Source of the DNA: Candidatus Chlamydia corallus
GTDB lineage: Bacteria > Chlamydiota > Chlamydiia > Chlamydiales > Chlamydiaceae
Assembly (NCBI RefSeq): GCF_002817655.1
Contig: NZ_NWQK01000002.1
Coordinates: forward strand, 124,001 to 188,000
Direction of reading: 5' to 3'
Length of the DNA: 64,000 bases
Shown: positions 45,701 through 55,258 of the stretch, piece by piece
Layout: each line of letters begins with the position of its first letter
Numbering within the stretch: position 1 is the first letter of the stretch
Position numbers and translations under genes: made by a program
The notes under the pieces: generated by a model
What the model was told of the DNA's origin: nothing
The model's input: the letters and a program-made list of their open reading frames with translations, nothing else
Databases searched by the model: none

Positions 45701-46468
45701 ATGAACAGACGGTGGAATTTAGTTTTAGCAACAGTAGCTGTGGCATTCTCCATCGCTTCTTGTGACGTACGTTCTAAGGATAAAGACAAGGATCAAAGGT
45801 CGCTAGTAGAATATAAAAATAATGACGATGTAGAATTGTCTGATAATCAAAAGTTATCAAGAACATTTGGTCATTTATTAGCTAGGCAATTGCACAAGTC
45901 AGAAGATATGTTTTTTGATATTGCGGAAGTCGCGGGGGGATTGCAGGCGGAATTAGCTTGTAAAAGTGCTCCTTTAACAGAAACAGAGTATGAAGAAAAA
46001 ATGGCTGAAATACAGAAGTTAGTTTTTGAAAAAAAATCAAAAGAAAATCTTTCATTGGCAGAAAAATTTTTAAAAGAAAATAGCAAGAATGAAGGTGTTG
46101 TTGAGGTCCAGCCGAGTAAGTTGCAATACAAAATCATTAAAGAGGGTATGGGGAAGGTGCTTTCAGGCAAGCCCGCAGCTTTACTGCACTATAAGGGTTC
46201 ATTCATCAATGGGCAAGTATTTAGCAGTTCAGAAGGAAACGCCGAGCCTATTTTGCTCCCCCTAAACCAAACTATTCCTGGTTTTGCTTTAGGTATGCAG
46301 GGGATGAAGGAAGGAGAAACGCGAGTTCTCTACATCCATCCCGATCTTGCTTATGGAACTGCGGGACAACTTCCGCCAAACTCTTTATTAATCTTTGAAA
46401 TTAATTTGATTCAGGCGTCAGCAGACGAAGTTGCTGCTGTTGCTCAGGAAGGAAATCAAAGTGAATGA
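45701..46468 (+). CDS. mip: Mip-like lipoprotein, FKBP-type peptidyl-prolyl isomerase
   Basis: A surface-associated lipoprotein with prolyl isomerase activity, related to Legionella Mip. 255 residues from the ATG at 45701, chosen because GGAGAAG sits 4 bases upstream (the frame opens earlier at 45680). Lipobox SIASC places the lipidated cysteine at 21. A charged coiled dimerisation region follows, then the FKBP domain (about 140-245) with VLLHYKG-type ALLHYKGSFINGQVF and GETRVLYIHPDLAYG. The stop overlaps the next ATG as ATGA. Confidence 0.96.
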   Translation: MNRRWNLVLATVAVAFSIASCDVRSKDKDKDQRSLVEYKNNDDVELSDNQKLSRTFGHLLARQLHKSEDMFFDIAEVAGGLQAELACKSAPLTETEYEEKMAEIQKLVFEKKSKENLSLAEKFLKENSKNEGVVEVQPSKLQYKIIKEGMGKVLSGKPAALLHYKGSFINGQVFSSSEGNAEPILLPLNQTIPGFALGMQGMKEGETRVLYIHPDLAYGTAGQLPPNSLLIFEINLIQASADEVAAVAQEGNQSE

Positions 46469-46935
46469 GAGTAGTTCTTTATTGCCCTGATATTCCACAA
46501 AATACTGGCAATATAGGCAGAACGTGTGTAGCCCTAGGTGCAGAACTGGTTTTAGTTCGGCCCCTGGGCTTTTCTTTGATTGATAAATTCGTCAAACGTG
46601 CAGGAATGGACTACTGGGAAAAACTTCAATTAACAGTAGTAGATTCTCTAGAAGAAGCGCTAAACGATGTCCCTCAAGATTATATTTTCTGTCTTTCTAC
46701 CAAAGGTTCACTATCCTATAGTGCAGCCACCCTGCCTTCTTTAGGGACTTATGTCTTTGGATCTGAATCGAAAGGTCTTCCAAAAGAGATCTTAGAAAGA
46801 TATCATAAAAACTGCTTGCGCATTCCTATGCAAAAAGAAATTCGTTCTTTAAACTTGGCTACCAGCGTAGGGATCGTTCTATATGAAGTGGTGAGGCAAG
46901 AAACAATAGAATTACAAAAGAATCCCACAGCTTAA
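46465..46935 (+). CDS. tRNA 2'-O-methyltransferase (TrmL/SpoU family)
   Basis: A 156-residue SPOUT enzyme, with the family's N-terminal VVLYCPDIPQNTGNIGRTC (TrmL signature), FGSESKGLP and the C-terminal knot IPMQKEIRSLNLATSVGIV. The likely substrate is the wobble ribose of certain leucine tRNAs, by analogy with TrmL. It starts within the mip stop (ATGA) and so is translationally coupled. Confidence 0.9.
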   Translation: MRVVLYCPDIPQNTGNIGRTCVALGAELVLVRPLGFSLIDKFVKRAGMDYWEKLQLTVVDSLEEALNDVPQDYIFCLSTKGSLSYSAATLPSLGTYVFGSESKGLPKEILERYHKNCLRIPMQKEIRSLNLATSVGIVLYEVVRQETIELQKNPTA

Positions 46936-46950
46936 TGCCGTGGGAAGATA

Positions 46951-46972
46951 AAGCATACTTTTATGCATGCTT
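46951..46972. terminator. weak hairpin between convergent spoU-type and trxA genes
   Basis: A 6-bp stem (46951-46956 with 46967-46972) overlaps the last codons of trxA. On the minus strand it is followed by TATCTT. A second 5-bp stem CCCAC/GTGGG (46924-46928, 46940-46944) lies beside it. Together they may end both convergent transcripts; the evidence is weak. Confidence 0.3.
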
Positions 46973-47269
46973 ATTGATAAGATTGGTTAGAAATTCCTTA
47001 TCTTTAAGACCCACGATTCGAGCAACCTCTTTTCCATTCTTAAAAAGAATAGTAGTAGGAATCGAGCTGACCTCGTACTTTTCTGCAGGTCCGTTATTCT
47101 CATCAATATTAATTTTCCCAATAGTGACATGAGGAAGTTCTGCAGCAAGATTTTCTAAGACAGGAGTAAGCATCCGACAAGGACCACACCATTCTGCAAA
47201 GAAATCAACGAGAACCAATCCCGTTGCAATAAAAGAGTCAAAATTTTCACTTGATATGATTTTTACCAT
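46961..47269 (-). CDS. trxA: thioredoxin
   Basis: A 102-residue cytosolic disulfide reductase with the WCGPC active site (Cys28, Cys31), the buried Asp in LVDFFAEW and the cis-proline in SSIPTTILF. The open frame extends to 47392, but that part is the tRNA-Leu gene and spacer. The ATG at 47269 has AAGGA 6 bases upstream and gives the standard length. It lies 45 bases after tRNA-Leu on the same strand. Confidence 0.97.
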   Translation of the reverse strand: MVKIISSENFDSFIATGLVLVDFFAEWCGPCRMLTPVLENLAAELPHVTIGKINIDENNGPAEKYEVSSIPTTILFKNGKEVARIVGLKDKEFLTNLINKHA

Positions 47270-47314
47270 AAGTTTCCTTCTCGAAAAATCGAATTGATGT
47301 CCCTGTTGTTTCCT

Positions 47315-47398
47315 TGCAGCTAAGAAGACTTGAACTTCCATGAGCATAAGCTCACTAGAACCTGAATCTAGCGCGTCTACCGATTTCGCCATAGCTGC
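47315..47398 (-). tRNA. tRNA-Leu (anticodon CAG)
   Basis: An 84-base cloverleaf on the minus strand. The acceptor GCAGCTA pairs with TAGCTGC. The D-arm region has GCGAAATCGGTAGACGC, the anticodon stem CTAGA/TCTAG carries loop TTCAGGT (anticodon CAG), a long variable arm (GAGCTTATGCTC) marks a class II tRNA, and the T-arm has TTCAAGT. The discriminator is A and CCA is not encoded. Confidence 0.95.
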
Positions 47399-47632
47399 AT
47401 TTCATAAAATTGTAGACTATAGATAATAAAAAACACAATTAAGAAACTTTTTAAAGAAAAACAAACGATTTTTTTGGATGAACCTTGTTGTGATACCTTT
47501 ATGTTCAACATAATTCTCAGCTCTGATAGTATTGCTGATTTAACGTGAGGTAAGACAACTCATACTCGGTGGTATTCCTTTTATGGGGAGTTTGCTTCAG
47601 CACGTTAAGTCATTAGCTGAAAAAGGGTAGGC

Positions 47633-48349
47633 ATGGATATTTCTGGAGCAGTCAAACAAAAACTTTTGCAGTTTTTGGGAAAACAAAAAAAACCAGAATT
47701 GTTGGCAACGTATCTTTTCTATCTGGAACAGGCTTTAAGCCTTCGTCCTGTAGTCTTTGTTCGCGACAAGATAATTTTTAAAACTCCAGAAGATGCCGTG
47801 CGTATTCTCGAGAAGGACAAAAAAATTTGGCGAGAAACAGAAATTCAAATTTCTTCTGAAAAGCCACAGGTAAATGAGAATACTAAGCGTATCTATATTT
47901 GCCCATTTACTGGTAAAGTGTTCGCTGATAATGTCTATGCTAACCCTCAAGACGCAATTTATGACTGGCTATCTTCCTGTCCCCAAAATATGGAAAAGCA
48001 GGGTGGAGTGCGAATCAAACGTTTCCTCGTTTCTGAAGATCCTAATGTGATAAAAGAATATGCAGCTCCTGCGAAAGAGCCTATTGTAAAAACAGTGTTT
48101 GCTTCAGCAATTACAGGTAAATTGTTCCACAGTTTACCGCCTCTTTTAGAGGATTTTATTTCTAGCTACTTGCGTCCTATGACCTTGGAAGAAGTGGAGA
48201 ATCAAACTAAGTTTCAATTAGAAAGTTCTTTCCTTTCTCTTTTGCAAGATGCACTGGTAGAAGACAAGATTGCAGCATTTATAGAAAGTTTAGCAGACGA
48301 TACAGCCTTTCACGTGTACATTAGCCAATGGGTAGATACAGAAGAGTAA
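47633..48349 (+). CDS. conserved chlamydial hypothetical protein
   Basis: 238 residues, soluble, with no membrane segment. Two related segments, KRIYICPFTGKVFADNVYANPQDAIYDWL (about 85-113) and KTVFASAITGKLFHSLPPLLEDFISSYL, suggest an internal duplication of a small fold. Function unknown; I believe it belongs to a family found only in chlamydiae. It overlaps tsaE by 22 bases and so is part of its operon. Confidence 0.75.
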   Translation: MDISGAVKQKLLQFLGKQKKPELLATYLFYLEQALSLRPVVFVRDKIIFKTPEDAVRILEKDKKIWRETEIQISSEKPQVNENTKRIYICPFTGKVFADNVYANPQDAIYDWLSSCPQNMEKQGGVRIKRFLVSEDPNVIKEYAAPAKEPIVKTVFASAITGKLFHSLPPLLEDFISSYLRPMTLEEVENQTKFQLESSFLSLLQDALVEDKIAAFIESLADDTAFHVYISQWVDTEE

Positions 48350-48789
48350 GCCGTTCTTCTGAGGAGACTCTATTATTAGGAGCTGAGTTAGGACGGGTCC
48401 TTTTGCCAGGAGCTGTGCTGCTTTTATTTGGTGATTATGGAGCTGGTAAGACAGAATTTGTGCGCGGCCTAGTCTCTGGATATCTTGGAGATACTATTGC
48501 AGAAGAAGTTGCTAGTCCCTCATTCTCTATGTTACATGTTTATGGTAATGAACCTCAGCGGTTATGCCACTATGATCTTTACCGGATTGATCAGAAAAAT
48601 CAGGAATACATTTTTCAAGATGCAGAAGAAGGCGATGTCCTTTGTATTGAATGGGCAGACCGCTTGCGTAAACCACGATTTCGTGACGCAATCAATATCT
48701 ATATTACTATGTTAACAAACTTCGAAAGAGAAATTATTATAGTGGGGCCTCAGTCCTTGTTATCAGTAATATTATCGCATACTGACTGA
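48328..48789 (+). CDS. tsaE: tRNA threonylcarbamoyladenosine biosynthesis ATPase TsaE
   Basis: ATPase required with TsaB and TsaD to make the t6A modification at position 37 of ANN-decoding tRNAs. It has a P-loop FGDYGAGKTEF (35-45), the switch-like region EEVASPSFSMLHVYG, LCHYDLYRI and the C-terminal IEWADRL. The 153-residue length is normal. It overlaps the preceding gene by 22 bases. Confidence 0.92.
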   Translation: MGRYRRVSRSSEETLLLGAELGRVLLPGAVLLLFGDYGAGKTEFVRGLVSGYLGDTIAEEVASPSFSMLHVYGNEPQRLCHYDLYRIDQKNQEYIFQDAEEGDVLCIEWADRLRKPRFRDAINIYITMLTNFEREIIIVGPQSLLSVILSHTD

Positions 48790-48988
48790 TACATAGAAGA
48801 TAAGAGGGAGCAGTTATGCAATACCAGTATACGTTCTATTCTAAATAGAATGACATATGTTTTCAGTAGTGGAAAGCTTTTCTTTTTGGAGAGATACACT
48901 ATATAAAGCTAAACACAGAAATCCCTGTACTCGGTGAATAGAAGCGAGGGATATCAAACAAAAGATATAGAGGAAATAGAAGGAAATT

Positions 48989-49738
48989 ATGACTTTATTA
49001 AAAGATACGGTTTTTACTTGCCTAGATTGTGAAATGACAGGTCTAGATGTAAAAAAAGATCGTATTATTGAAATTGCTGCTGTTCGCTTCACTTTTGATA
49101 GCGTAATTAATTCAATAGAATTTTTAGTCAACCCAGAACGCGTTGTATCCGCTGAGTCACAGAGAGTCCACCATATTTCTAATGCTATGTTGAGAGATCA
49201 ACCTAAAATTGCCGAAATTTTCCCTCAAATTAAAGCCTTCTTTAAAGAAGGTGACTATATTGTAGGACATAGCGTGGGTTTCGATTTGCAGGTTCTCTCT
49301 CAAGAGATGGAAAGAATCGGAGAGACCTTCCTTCCAAAATATACCATTATCGACACCCTCCGATTAGCAAAAGAATACGGAGACAGTCCTAACAATTCTT
49401 TAGAATCCTTAGCAGTACACTTTAATGTTCCGTATGACGGCAATCATCGTGCAATGAAAGATGTGGAAATCAATATAAATATTTTTAAACATCTTTGTAA
49501 ACGTTTCCGAACCTTAGAACAGCTGAAACAGGTTTTAGCTAAACCTATCAAAATGAAATATATGCCTCTAGGGAAGCACAAAGGACGCTGTTTTTCAGAA
49601 ATTCCTCTTACTTATCTTCAATGGGCATCAAAAATGGATTTTGATTCGGACCTTCTTTTTTCTATCCGTCATGAAATCAAACATAGACAAAAAGGCACAG
49701 GATTTTCACAAGTGAACAATCCTTTTATGGAATTGTAA
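48989..49738 (+). CDS. dnaQ: DnaQ-family 3'-5' exonuclease (DNA polymerase III epsilon-like)
   Basis: A DEDDh exonuclease of 249 residues. Exo I is LDCEMTGLD (Asp13, Glu15), Exo II HSVGFDLQVL and Exo III NHRAMKDVE (catalytic His and Asp). After the nuclease domain comes a small C-terminal part (MKYMPLGKHKGRCFSEIPLTYLQW), seen in several exonuclease-like proteins that also modulate nucleic acid binding. It could proofread for DnaE or act in repair. AGGAA lies just before the ATG. Confidence 0.9.
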   Translation: MTLLKDTVFTCLDCEMTGLDVKKDRIIEIAAVRFTFDSVINSIEFLVNPERVVSAESQRVHHISNAMLRDQPKIAEIFPQIKAFFKEGDYIVGHSVGFDLQVLSQEMERIGETFLPKYTIIDTLRLAKEYGDSPNNSLESLAVHFNVPYDGNHRAMKDVEININIFKHLCKRFRTLEQLKQVLAKPIKMKYMPLGKHKGRCFSEIPLTYLQWASKMDFDSDLLFSIRHEIKHRQKGTGFSQVNNPFMEL

Positions 49739-49894
49739 TTCGTTCGCTTTCTAAGAAAATAATCAAAAACAGCAGAGGCTAAGAAAATAAAAGCCGTGGT
49801 TTTTCTTGCTTAGGAATCTCTTGATTTTCTTTGACTTGACCGATACTATCGCAACCAGGGGTATCCTGTTAAAATCTTTTCGAGAGAGTCCGCG

Positions 49895-50365
49895 ATGCTT
49901 AAGAAAAAACCCGTCTCGTTTAGCTGTATTGACGGACATATTTATAAAATTTTCCCTAACGATCTGAACGCTAATAATACCGTGTTTGGGGGATTGCTAA
50001 TGAGTTTGCTCGATCGTTTAGCCTTAGTGGTCGCAGAACGACACACAGAATCTGTTTGTGTTACTGCTTTTGTTGACGCTCTCCGCTTCTATGCTCCCGC
50101 ATACATGGGGGAAAATCTTATCTGTAAAGCTGCGGTAAACAGAACATGGCGTACATCCTTAGAAGTGGGAGTTAAAGTGTGGGCAGAAAATATTTATAAA
50201 CAGGAACGCCGGCATATTACCTCTGCATATTTTACCTTTGTTGCTGTCAATGAGGACAATCAACCCATTCCTGTCCATCAGATTGTTCCAGAGACTCCTG
50301 AAGAAAAACGTCGATATAACGAAGCAGATCGACGGCGTCAAGCACGGCTTGGCATGAATAAATAA
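49895..50365 (+). CDS. acyl-CoA thioesterase (hotdog fold)
   Basis: A 156-residue hotdog thioesterase of the YciA/cytosolic acyl-CoA hydrolase type. It has [31 protein letters not shown] (the helix carrying the catalytic Asp), [20 protein letters not shown] and [11 protein letters not shown]. The likely role is acyl-CoA turnover. The C-terminus is very basic ([14 protein letters not shown]). It lies 9 bases ahead of lnt. Confidence 0.88.
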   Translation: MLKKKPVSFSCIDGHIYKIFPNDLNANNTVFGGLLMSLLDRLALVVAERHTESVCVTAFVDALRFYAPAYMGENLICKAAVNRTWRTSLEVGVKVWAENIYKQERRHITSAYFTFVAVNEDNQPIPVHQIVPETPEEKRRYNEADRRRQARLGMNK

Positions 50366-50374
50366 GGAGAGTAC

Positions 50375-52000
50375 GTGCTACGAATCTTTTGTTTTGTTGT
50401 TTCTTGGTTCCTTCTTGCTTTTGCCCAACCAGATTTAAGTCGATTCGTTTCAATATTAGGAATAACCTGTGGTTATGGACTCTTTTGGTATAGTCTAGAA
50501 CCTTTAAAAAAGCCTTCCCTCTCCTTACCCACTCTGTTTATATTGTGTTTTTTCTGGATCTTTACAATAGAAGGTATCCATTTTTCTTGGATGCTTTCCG
50601 ATCAATACATAGGCAAGTTCATTTATTTTGTATGGTTCACGTTAATCACTATTTTATCCCTTTTATTCTCAGGATTTTCCTGTCTTCTAAGCACAATCAT
50701 GCGTCAGAAACAAACAGCTTTTTTATGGAGTCTTCCTGGTGTATGGGTTGCGATTGAGATGATTCGATTTTACGGTATCTTTTCTGGAATGTCTTTCGAT
50801 TATCTAGGTTGGCCTATGACAGCCTGTGCTTATGGACGACAGTTTGGTGGATTTTTAGGGTGGGCAGGCCAAAGCTTTGTTGTCATAGCTGTAAATATCA
50901 GCTTCTATGCTTTGCTATTGAAAAAACCGCATGCTAAAATGTTGTGGTTAACGACACTTCTTTTGCCTTATGCTTTGGGGGGTATTCATTATGAATATCT
51001 TAAACACGCTTTTCAACAAGAAAAGAGGGAGCTGCGTGTCGCTGTTGTTCAGCCCGCACACCCTCCAGTACGACCTAAACTTAAATGCCCAACAGTCGTC
51101 TGGGAACAACTCCTTGAGATAGTATCCCTAATACAACAACCCATAGATTTGCTTATTTTCCCAGAAGTGGTCGTGCCTTTCGGTAAACATAAGAAAGTCT
51201 ATCCTTATGAAGCTTGTTTGCCTTTACTATCTTCTTTTGCGCCGCTTCCTGAAGGTAAGGCGTTTTTATCGAATAGTGATTGGGCCAAGGCTCTTACGCA
51301 ACACTTTCATTGTCCAGTAATTATTGGCTTGGAACGGTGGGAAAAAAAAGATTCCTCTTTGTATTGGTACAACTCTGCTGAGTTGATACCAGAAGAAGGA
51401 GTTTCAATAGGATATGACAAGCGCATCCTTGTGCCTGGTGGAGAATATATACCAGGAGGTAAATTTGGATCATTCATTTGTAAAAAAATGTTTCCTAGAT
51501 ATGCCCTAGGATGCAAGAGACTCCCTGGCACACGTTCTGGAGTCCTACAGGTTTCAGGCTTGCCTCGTATAGGTATAACGATTTGCTATGAAGAGACATT
51601 CGGTTCTCGTTTGCACTCCTATAAAAAACAGGATGCAGAAATCCTGGTCAACCTAACTAATGATGGATGGTATCCTAAATCACGACTCCCTCAAGTACAT
51701 TTTCTTCATGGGATGTTGAGAAATCAAGAACTCGGTATGCCTTGCGTGCGTGCCTGTCAAACTGGTGTTACAGCGGCTGTTGATTCTTTAGGTAGAGTGC
51801 TTAAAATTCTTCCTTGTGATACTAGAAAAGCTAAAGCTCCCTCAGGAGTATTGCAAGCTTCTTTGCCTTTATTTAACTATAAAACGCTTTATGGTTATTG
51901 TGGAGATTTCCCTATGATTTTTATAGCCTTCTGTGCAGTCAGTTATCTAGGAGGAGGATTCTTAGGATATCGCTTGCTTGCTAAAAAAGAAATTCGATAA
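50375..52000 (+). CDS. lnt: apolipoprotein N-acyltransferase
   Basis: Inner-membrane enzyme that adds the third acyl chain to lipoproteins such as Mip, BamD and LptE-like proteins of this window. 541 residues, GTG start. Several N-terminal membrane segments are followed by a nitrilase domain with the Glu-Lys-Cys triad: FPEVVVP (near 263), YDKRILVPGGEYIP (near 348) and TICYEETFG (near 404). A last membrane segment lies near the C-terminus. Confidence 0.95.
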   Translation: MLRIFCFVVSWFLLAFAQPDLSRFVSILGITCGYGLFWYSLEPLKKPSLSLPTLFILCFFWIFTIEGIHFSWMLSDQYIGKFIYFVWFTLITILSLLFSGFSCLLSTIMRQKQTAFLWSLPGVWVAIEMIRFYGIFSGMSFDYLGWPMTACAYGRQFGGFLGWAGQSFVVIAVNISFYALLLKKPHAKMLWLTTLLLPYALGGIHYEYLKHAFQQEKRELRVAVVQPAHPPVRPKLKCPTVVWEQLLEIVSLIQQPIDLLIFPEVVVPFGKHKKVYPYEACLPLLSSFAPLPEGKAFLSNSDWAKALTQHFHCPVIIGLERWEKKDSSLYWYNSAELIPEEGVSIGYDKRILVPGGEYIPGGKFGSFICKKMFPRYALGCKRLPGTRSGVLQVSGLPRIGITICYEETFGSRLHSYKKQDAEILVNLTNDGWYPKSRLPQVHFLHGMLRNQELGMPCVRACQTGVTAAVDSLGRVLKILPCDTRKAKAPSGVLQASLPLFNYKTLYGYCGDFPMIFIAFCAVSYLGGGFLGYRLLAKKEIR

Positions 52001-52029
52001 TATACAGAGACTCGTTGTCAGGTTTTTAC

Positions 52030-52878
52030 ATGTTAGAACGAACTCAAAGAACGTTAAAGCGAGAAGTTCGCTATTCTGGAGTGGGAATCCACTTGGGCAA
52101 GTCTTCCACCCTTACTTTACAGCCTGCACAAGCAAATACAGGTATTGTTTTTCAGCGACCGTCTCTCTCAGGGAGCGATCAAAAGGTGCCTGCTTTATTA
52201 AATCATGTCTATACTACAGGAAGAAGTACAACATTATCTCGAGGTAGTACTGTAATCGCCACTGTCGAACATCTTATGGCAGCATTGCGATCTAATAATA
52301 TAGATAATGTGACTATACAATGTAGTGGAGAGGAAATTCCTATAGGTGATGGGAGCTCAAATGTTTTTGTTGAGTTAATTGATGAAGCTGGTATTTGTGA
52401 ACAAGAAGATAAGGTTTCCATTGCGAGACTATCGCATCCTGTATATTATCAACACCAGGATATTTTTTTAGCCGCCTTCCCCTCTGATGAACTGAAAATT
52501 TCCTATACGTTGCACTATCCTCAAAGCTCAACAATAGGGACTCAATATAAGTCTTTGGTGATTACTGAAGAGTCTTTTCGCCAGGAAATCGCTCCTTGTA
52601 GAACATTTGCTCTATACAATGAGTTATGTTTTTTGATGGAAAAAGGGTTAATTGGAGGGGGATGTTTGGATAATGCTGTAGTTTTTAAGGACGATGGTAT
52701 TATTAGTAGAGGACAACTAAGATTTGCCGATGAGCCAGTAAGACATAAAATACTGGATCTGATTGGAGATCTTTCCCTAGTTGGAAGGCCTTTTGTCGCA
52801 CATGTATTCGCTGTCGGCTCTGGGCATTCTTCCAATATTGCTTTTGGTAAAAAAATTTTAGAAGCACTAGAACTATAA
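52030..52878 (+). CDS. lpxC: UDP-3-O-acyl-N-acetylglucosamine deacetylase
   Basis: Zinc enzyme for the committed step of lipid A synthesis. 282 residues from the ATG at 52030; the TTG at 52015 is rejected because AGG lies 7 bases before the ATG. The zinc ligands are in VEHLMAAL (His near 80) and in DEPVRHKILDLIGDL (His and Asp near 239-247), and the GSGHSSN catalytic His is near the end. Lies between lnt and fabZ-lpxA. Confidence 0.97.
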   Translation: MLERTQRTLKREVRYSGVGIHLGKSSTLTLQPAQANTGIVFQRPSLSGSDQKVPALLNHVYTTGRSTTLSRGSTVIATVEHLMAALRSNNIDNVTIQCSGEEIPIGDGSSNVFVELIDEAGICEQEDKVSIARLSHPVYYQHQDIFLAAFPSDELKISYTLHYPQSSTIGTQYKSLVITEESFRQEIAPCRTFALYNELCFLMEKGLIGGGCLDNAVVFKDDGIISRGQLRFADEPVRHKILDLIGDLSLVGRPFVAHVFAVGSGHSSNIAFGKKILEALEL

Positions 52879-52889
52879 AGAAAGAGTAG

Positions 52890-53351
52890 ATGAATCAACC
52901 TTCTGTCATAAAATTACGCGAATTACTAGACCTGCTCCCCCACAGATATCCTTTTTTATTAGTGGATAAAGTTTTATCTTATGACATCGAAAAGCGTAGT
53001 ATCACGGCACAGAAAAATGTAACAATAAACGAGCCTTTCTTTGTAGGGCATTTTCCTAACGCGCCTATTATGCCTGGAGTCTTGATACTAGAAGCTTTGG
53101 CCCAAGCTGCTGGTGTGTTGATAGGCTTAGTTCTAGAAGATGATAAGAATAAGCGTATAGCATTATTTTTAGGGATACAGAAAGCTAAATTTCGTCAAGC
53201 TGTTCGCCCTGGAGATGTACTTGCCTTGCATGCAGATTTTTCTTTAATATCATCGAAAGGAGGCAAAGCTCTGGCACAGGCTCGTGTAGATTCACAGCTA
53301 GTCACTGAAGCAGAGCTGAGCTTTGCTCTGGTAGATAAGGAATCCATATAA
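52890..53351 (+). CDS. fabZ: 3-hydroxyacyl-ACP dehydratase
   Basis: Hotdog-fold dehydratase of fatty acid synthesis, which also balances the hydroxyacyl pool used by LpxA. 153 residues; catalytic His54 in [13 protein letters not shown] and Glu68 in [21 protein letters not shown] near the N-terminus. It starts 11 bases after lpxC and ends 12 before lpxA, a conserved lipid A operon order. Confidence 0.97.
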   Translation: MNQPSVIKLRELLDLLPHRYPFLLVDKVLSYDIEKRSITAQKNVTINEPFFVGHFPNAPIMPGVLILEALAQAAGVLIGLVLEDDKNKRIALFLGIQKAKFRQAVRPGDVLALHADFSLISSKGGKALAQARVDSQLVTEAELSFALVDKESI

Positions 53352-53363
53352 TCACGGAGAAAC

Positions 53364-54203
53364 ATGGCGGACATTCACCCAACTGCAATTATCGAGCCAG
53401 GAGCTAAAATTGGAAAGGATGTTGTTATTGAACCGTACGTTGTTATTAAAGCTACGGTAACCCTTTGTGACAACGTTGTTGTTAAGTCCTATGCATATAT
53501 CGATGGAAACACAACAATAGGTAAGGGGACTACAATATGGCCCTCTGCAATGATTGGGAATAAGCCTCAAGATTTAAAGTATCGAGGGGAGAAAACTTAC
53601 GTTACTATTGGCGAAAATTGCGAAATTCGAGAATTCGCTATCATCACCTCTTCAACATTCGAAGGCACAACAGTTTCTATCGGGAACAATTGTTTGATTA
53701 TGCCCTGGGCTCATGTTGCCCACAACTGTACTATTGGAAATAATGTTGTTTTAAGTAATCATGCGCAACTTGCAGGACATGTTCAAGTCGGTGATTACGC
53801 TATTCTTGGCGGTATGGTTGGTGTGCATCAATTTGTACGCATCGGAGCTCATGCTATGGTCGGGGCTTTGAGCGGAATTCGTCGTGATGTGCCTCCTTAT
53901 ACAATCGGAAGTGGGAACCCTTACCAACTTGCAGGTATTAATAAAGTGGGACTACAACGTAGACAAGTGCCTTTTGTTACCCGATTGGCTCTTATTAAGG
54001 CATTTAAAAAGATCTATCGTGCTGATGGATGTTTTTTTGAATCCCTAGAAGATACTCTAGAAGAATTTGGAAATATTCCAGAAGTAAAAAATTTCATTGA
54101 ATTTTGTCAACGTCCTAGTAAACGAGGTATCGAGCGAAGCATAGATAAGCAAGCGCTTGAAGAAGAAAGTATAGACAGAGAAGGAGCTTTGATTGAATCT
54201 TAA
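53364..54203 (+). CDS. lpxA: UDP-N-acetylglucosamine acyltransferase
   Basis: First enzyme of lipid A synthesis, a trimeric left-handed beta-helix. 279 residues with hexapeptide repeats ([20 protein letters not shown]...). The catalytic histidine is His120 in [11 protein letters not shown], with His117 nearby, and [12 protein letters not shown] follows. The helical C-terminus is normal. Its last 11 bases overlap fmt. Confidence 0.97.
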   Translation: MADIHPTAIIEPGAKIGKDVVIEPYVVIKATVTLCDNVVVKSYAYIDGNTTIGKGTTIWPSAMIGNKPQDLKYRGEKTYVTIGENCEIREFAIITSSTFEGTTVSIGNNCLIMPWAHVAHNCTIGNNVVLSNHAQLAGHVQVGDYAILGGMVGVHQFVRIGAHAMVGALSGIRRDVPPYTIGSGNPYQLAGINKVGLQRRQVPFVTRLALIKAFKKIYRADGCFFESLEDTLEEFGNIPEVKNFIEFCQRPSKRGIERSIDKQALEEESIDREGALIES

Positions 54204-55158
54204 GGTTGTCTATTTTGGCACGCCCATATTTGCAGCCACTGTTTTGGAAGATCTATTGAATCGCAAAATCCAAATTTTAGCTGTTGTTACCCGAGTCGAT
54301 AAACCTCAAAAAAGATCGGCACAGCTCGTTCCTTCTCCTGTAAAAACTATAGCCTTAACTTATGGTATACCACTACTCCAACCTAGCAAGGCCTCGGATC
54401 CTCAATTTATTGAAGAGCTTCGCGCATTTAATGCCGATCTCTTTATTGTTGTTGCCTACGGAGCTATTCTTCGTCAGGTAGTACTCGATATTCCTCGCTA
54501 TGGTTGTTACAATCTGCATGCAGGCCTCTTGCCCGCTTATCGGGGAGCAGCCCCCATACAACGCTGTATTATGGAAGGAGCTATTGAGTCTGGAAATACT
54601 GTCATTCGTATGGATGCGGGCATGGATACAGGCGACATGGCAAATACCACTCATGTGCCTATAAATCCTGATATGACTTCAGGAGAATTGGCGGAGATCC
54701 TTGCATCACAGGGTGCGGGAGTACTAATAAAGACTTTACAGGAAATTGAGGCGGGTCAGCTGCAACTCGTCAGTCAAAACGCTAGTTTAGCGACAATAGC
54801 ACCAAAGTTATCTAAGGAAGAAGGACAGATTCCGTGGGATAAATCTGCTAAAGAAACTTATGCCCATATACGCGGAGTCACGCCAGCTCCAGGAGCCTGG
54901 ACCTTTTTCTCTTTCTCTGAGAAAGCGCCGAAGCGCTTGATGATTCGTAAGGCCTCTCTTTTAGCAGAAGAGGGAGGATATGGACCACCTGGAACTATTG
55001 TTGTGACAGACAAGCAGGAGCTTGCTGTTGCCTGTTCTAAGGGAGCTGTTGTCCTGCATGAAGTGCAGGTAGAAGGAAAGGGTTCTATGAATTCAAAATC
55101 CTTTTTAAATGGCTATCCAGCGGCAAAAATAAAAATAGTTTTTACTTTAAATAATTAG
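54193..55158 (+). CDS. fmt: methionyl-tRNA formyltransferase
   Basis: Formylates initiator Met-tRNA. 321 residues with the N-H-D catalytic triad (Asn107, His109, Asp145 in [16 protein letters not shown] and MDTGD) and a C-terminal OB-like tRNA-binding domain. It starts with TTG at 54193 inside lpxA, with AAGGAG ending 6 bases upstream; no ATG is available before the conserved VVYFGTP. Confidence 0.95.
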   Translation: MNLKVVYFGTPIFAATVLEDLLNRKIQILAVVTRVDKPQKRSAQLVPSPVKTIALTYGIPLLQPSKASDPQFIEELRAFNADLFIVVAYGAILRQVVLDIPRYGCYNLHAGLLPAYRGAAPIQRCIMEGAIESGNTVIRMDAGMDTGDMANTTHVPINPDMTSGELAEILASQGAGVLIKTLQEIEAGQLQLVSQNASLATIAPKLSKEEGQIPWDKSAKETYAHIRGVTPAPGAWTFFSFSEKAPKRLMIRKASLLAEEGGYGPPGTIVVTDKQELAVACSKGAVVLHEVQVEGKGSMNSKSFLNGYPAAKIKIVFTLNN

Positions 55159-55258
55159 ATTTACAACAGATTTTTTATTTATAGCATTTAAACTAAATTA
55201 AGCCGTTTTGTGTTATTATAAATTCTGCTTTTTTTTAAAGCCTTGTAAGGAGGTAAAA

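Noticed and set aside
47270-47392. N-terminal extension of thioredoxin
   Set aside because: The first part of the extension is the tRNA-Leu gene; the ATG at 47269 gives standard thioredoxin and has a ribosome-binding site.
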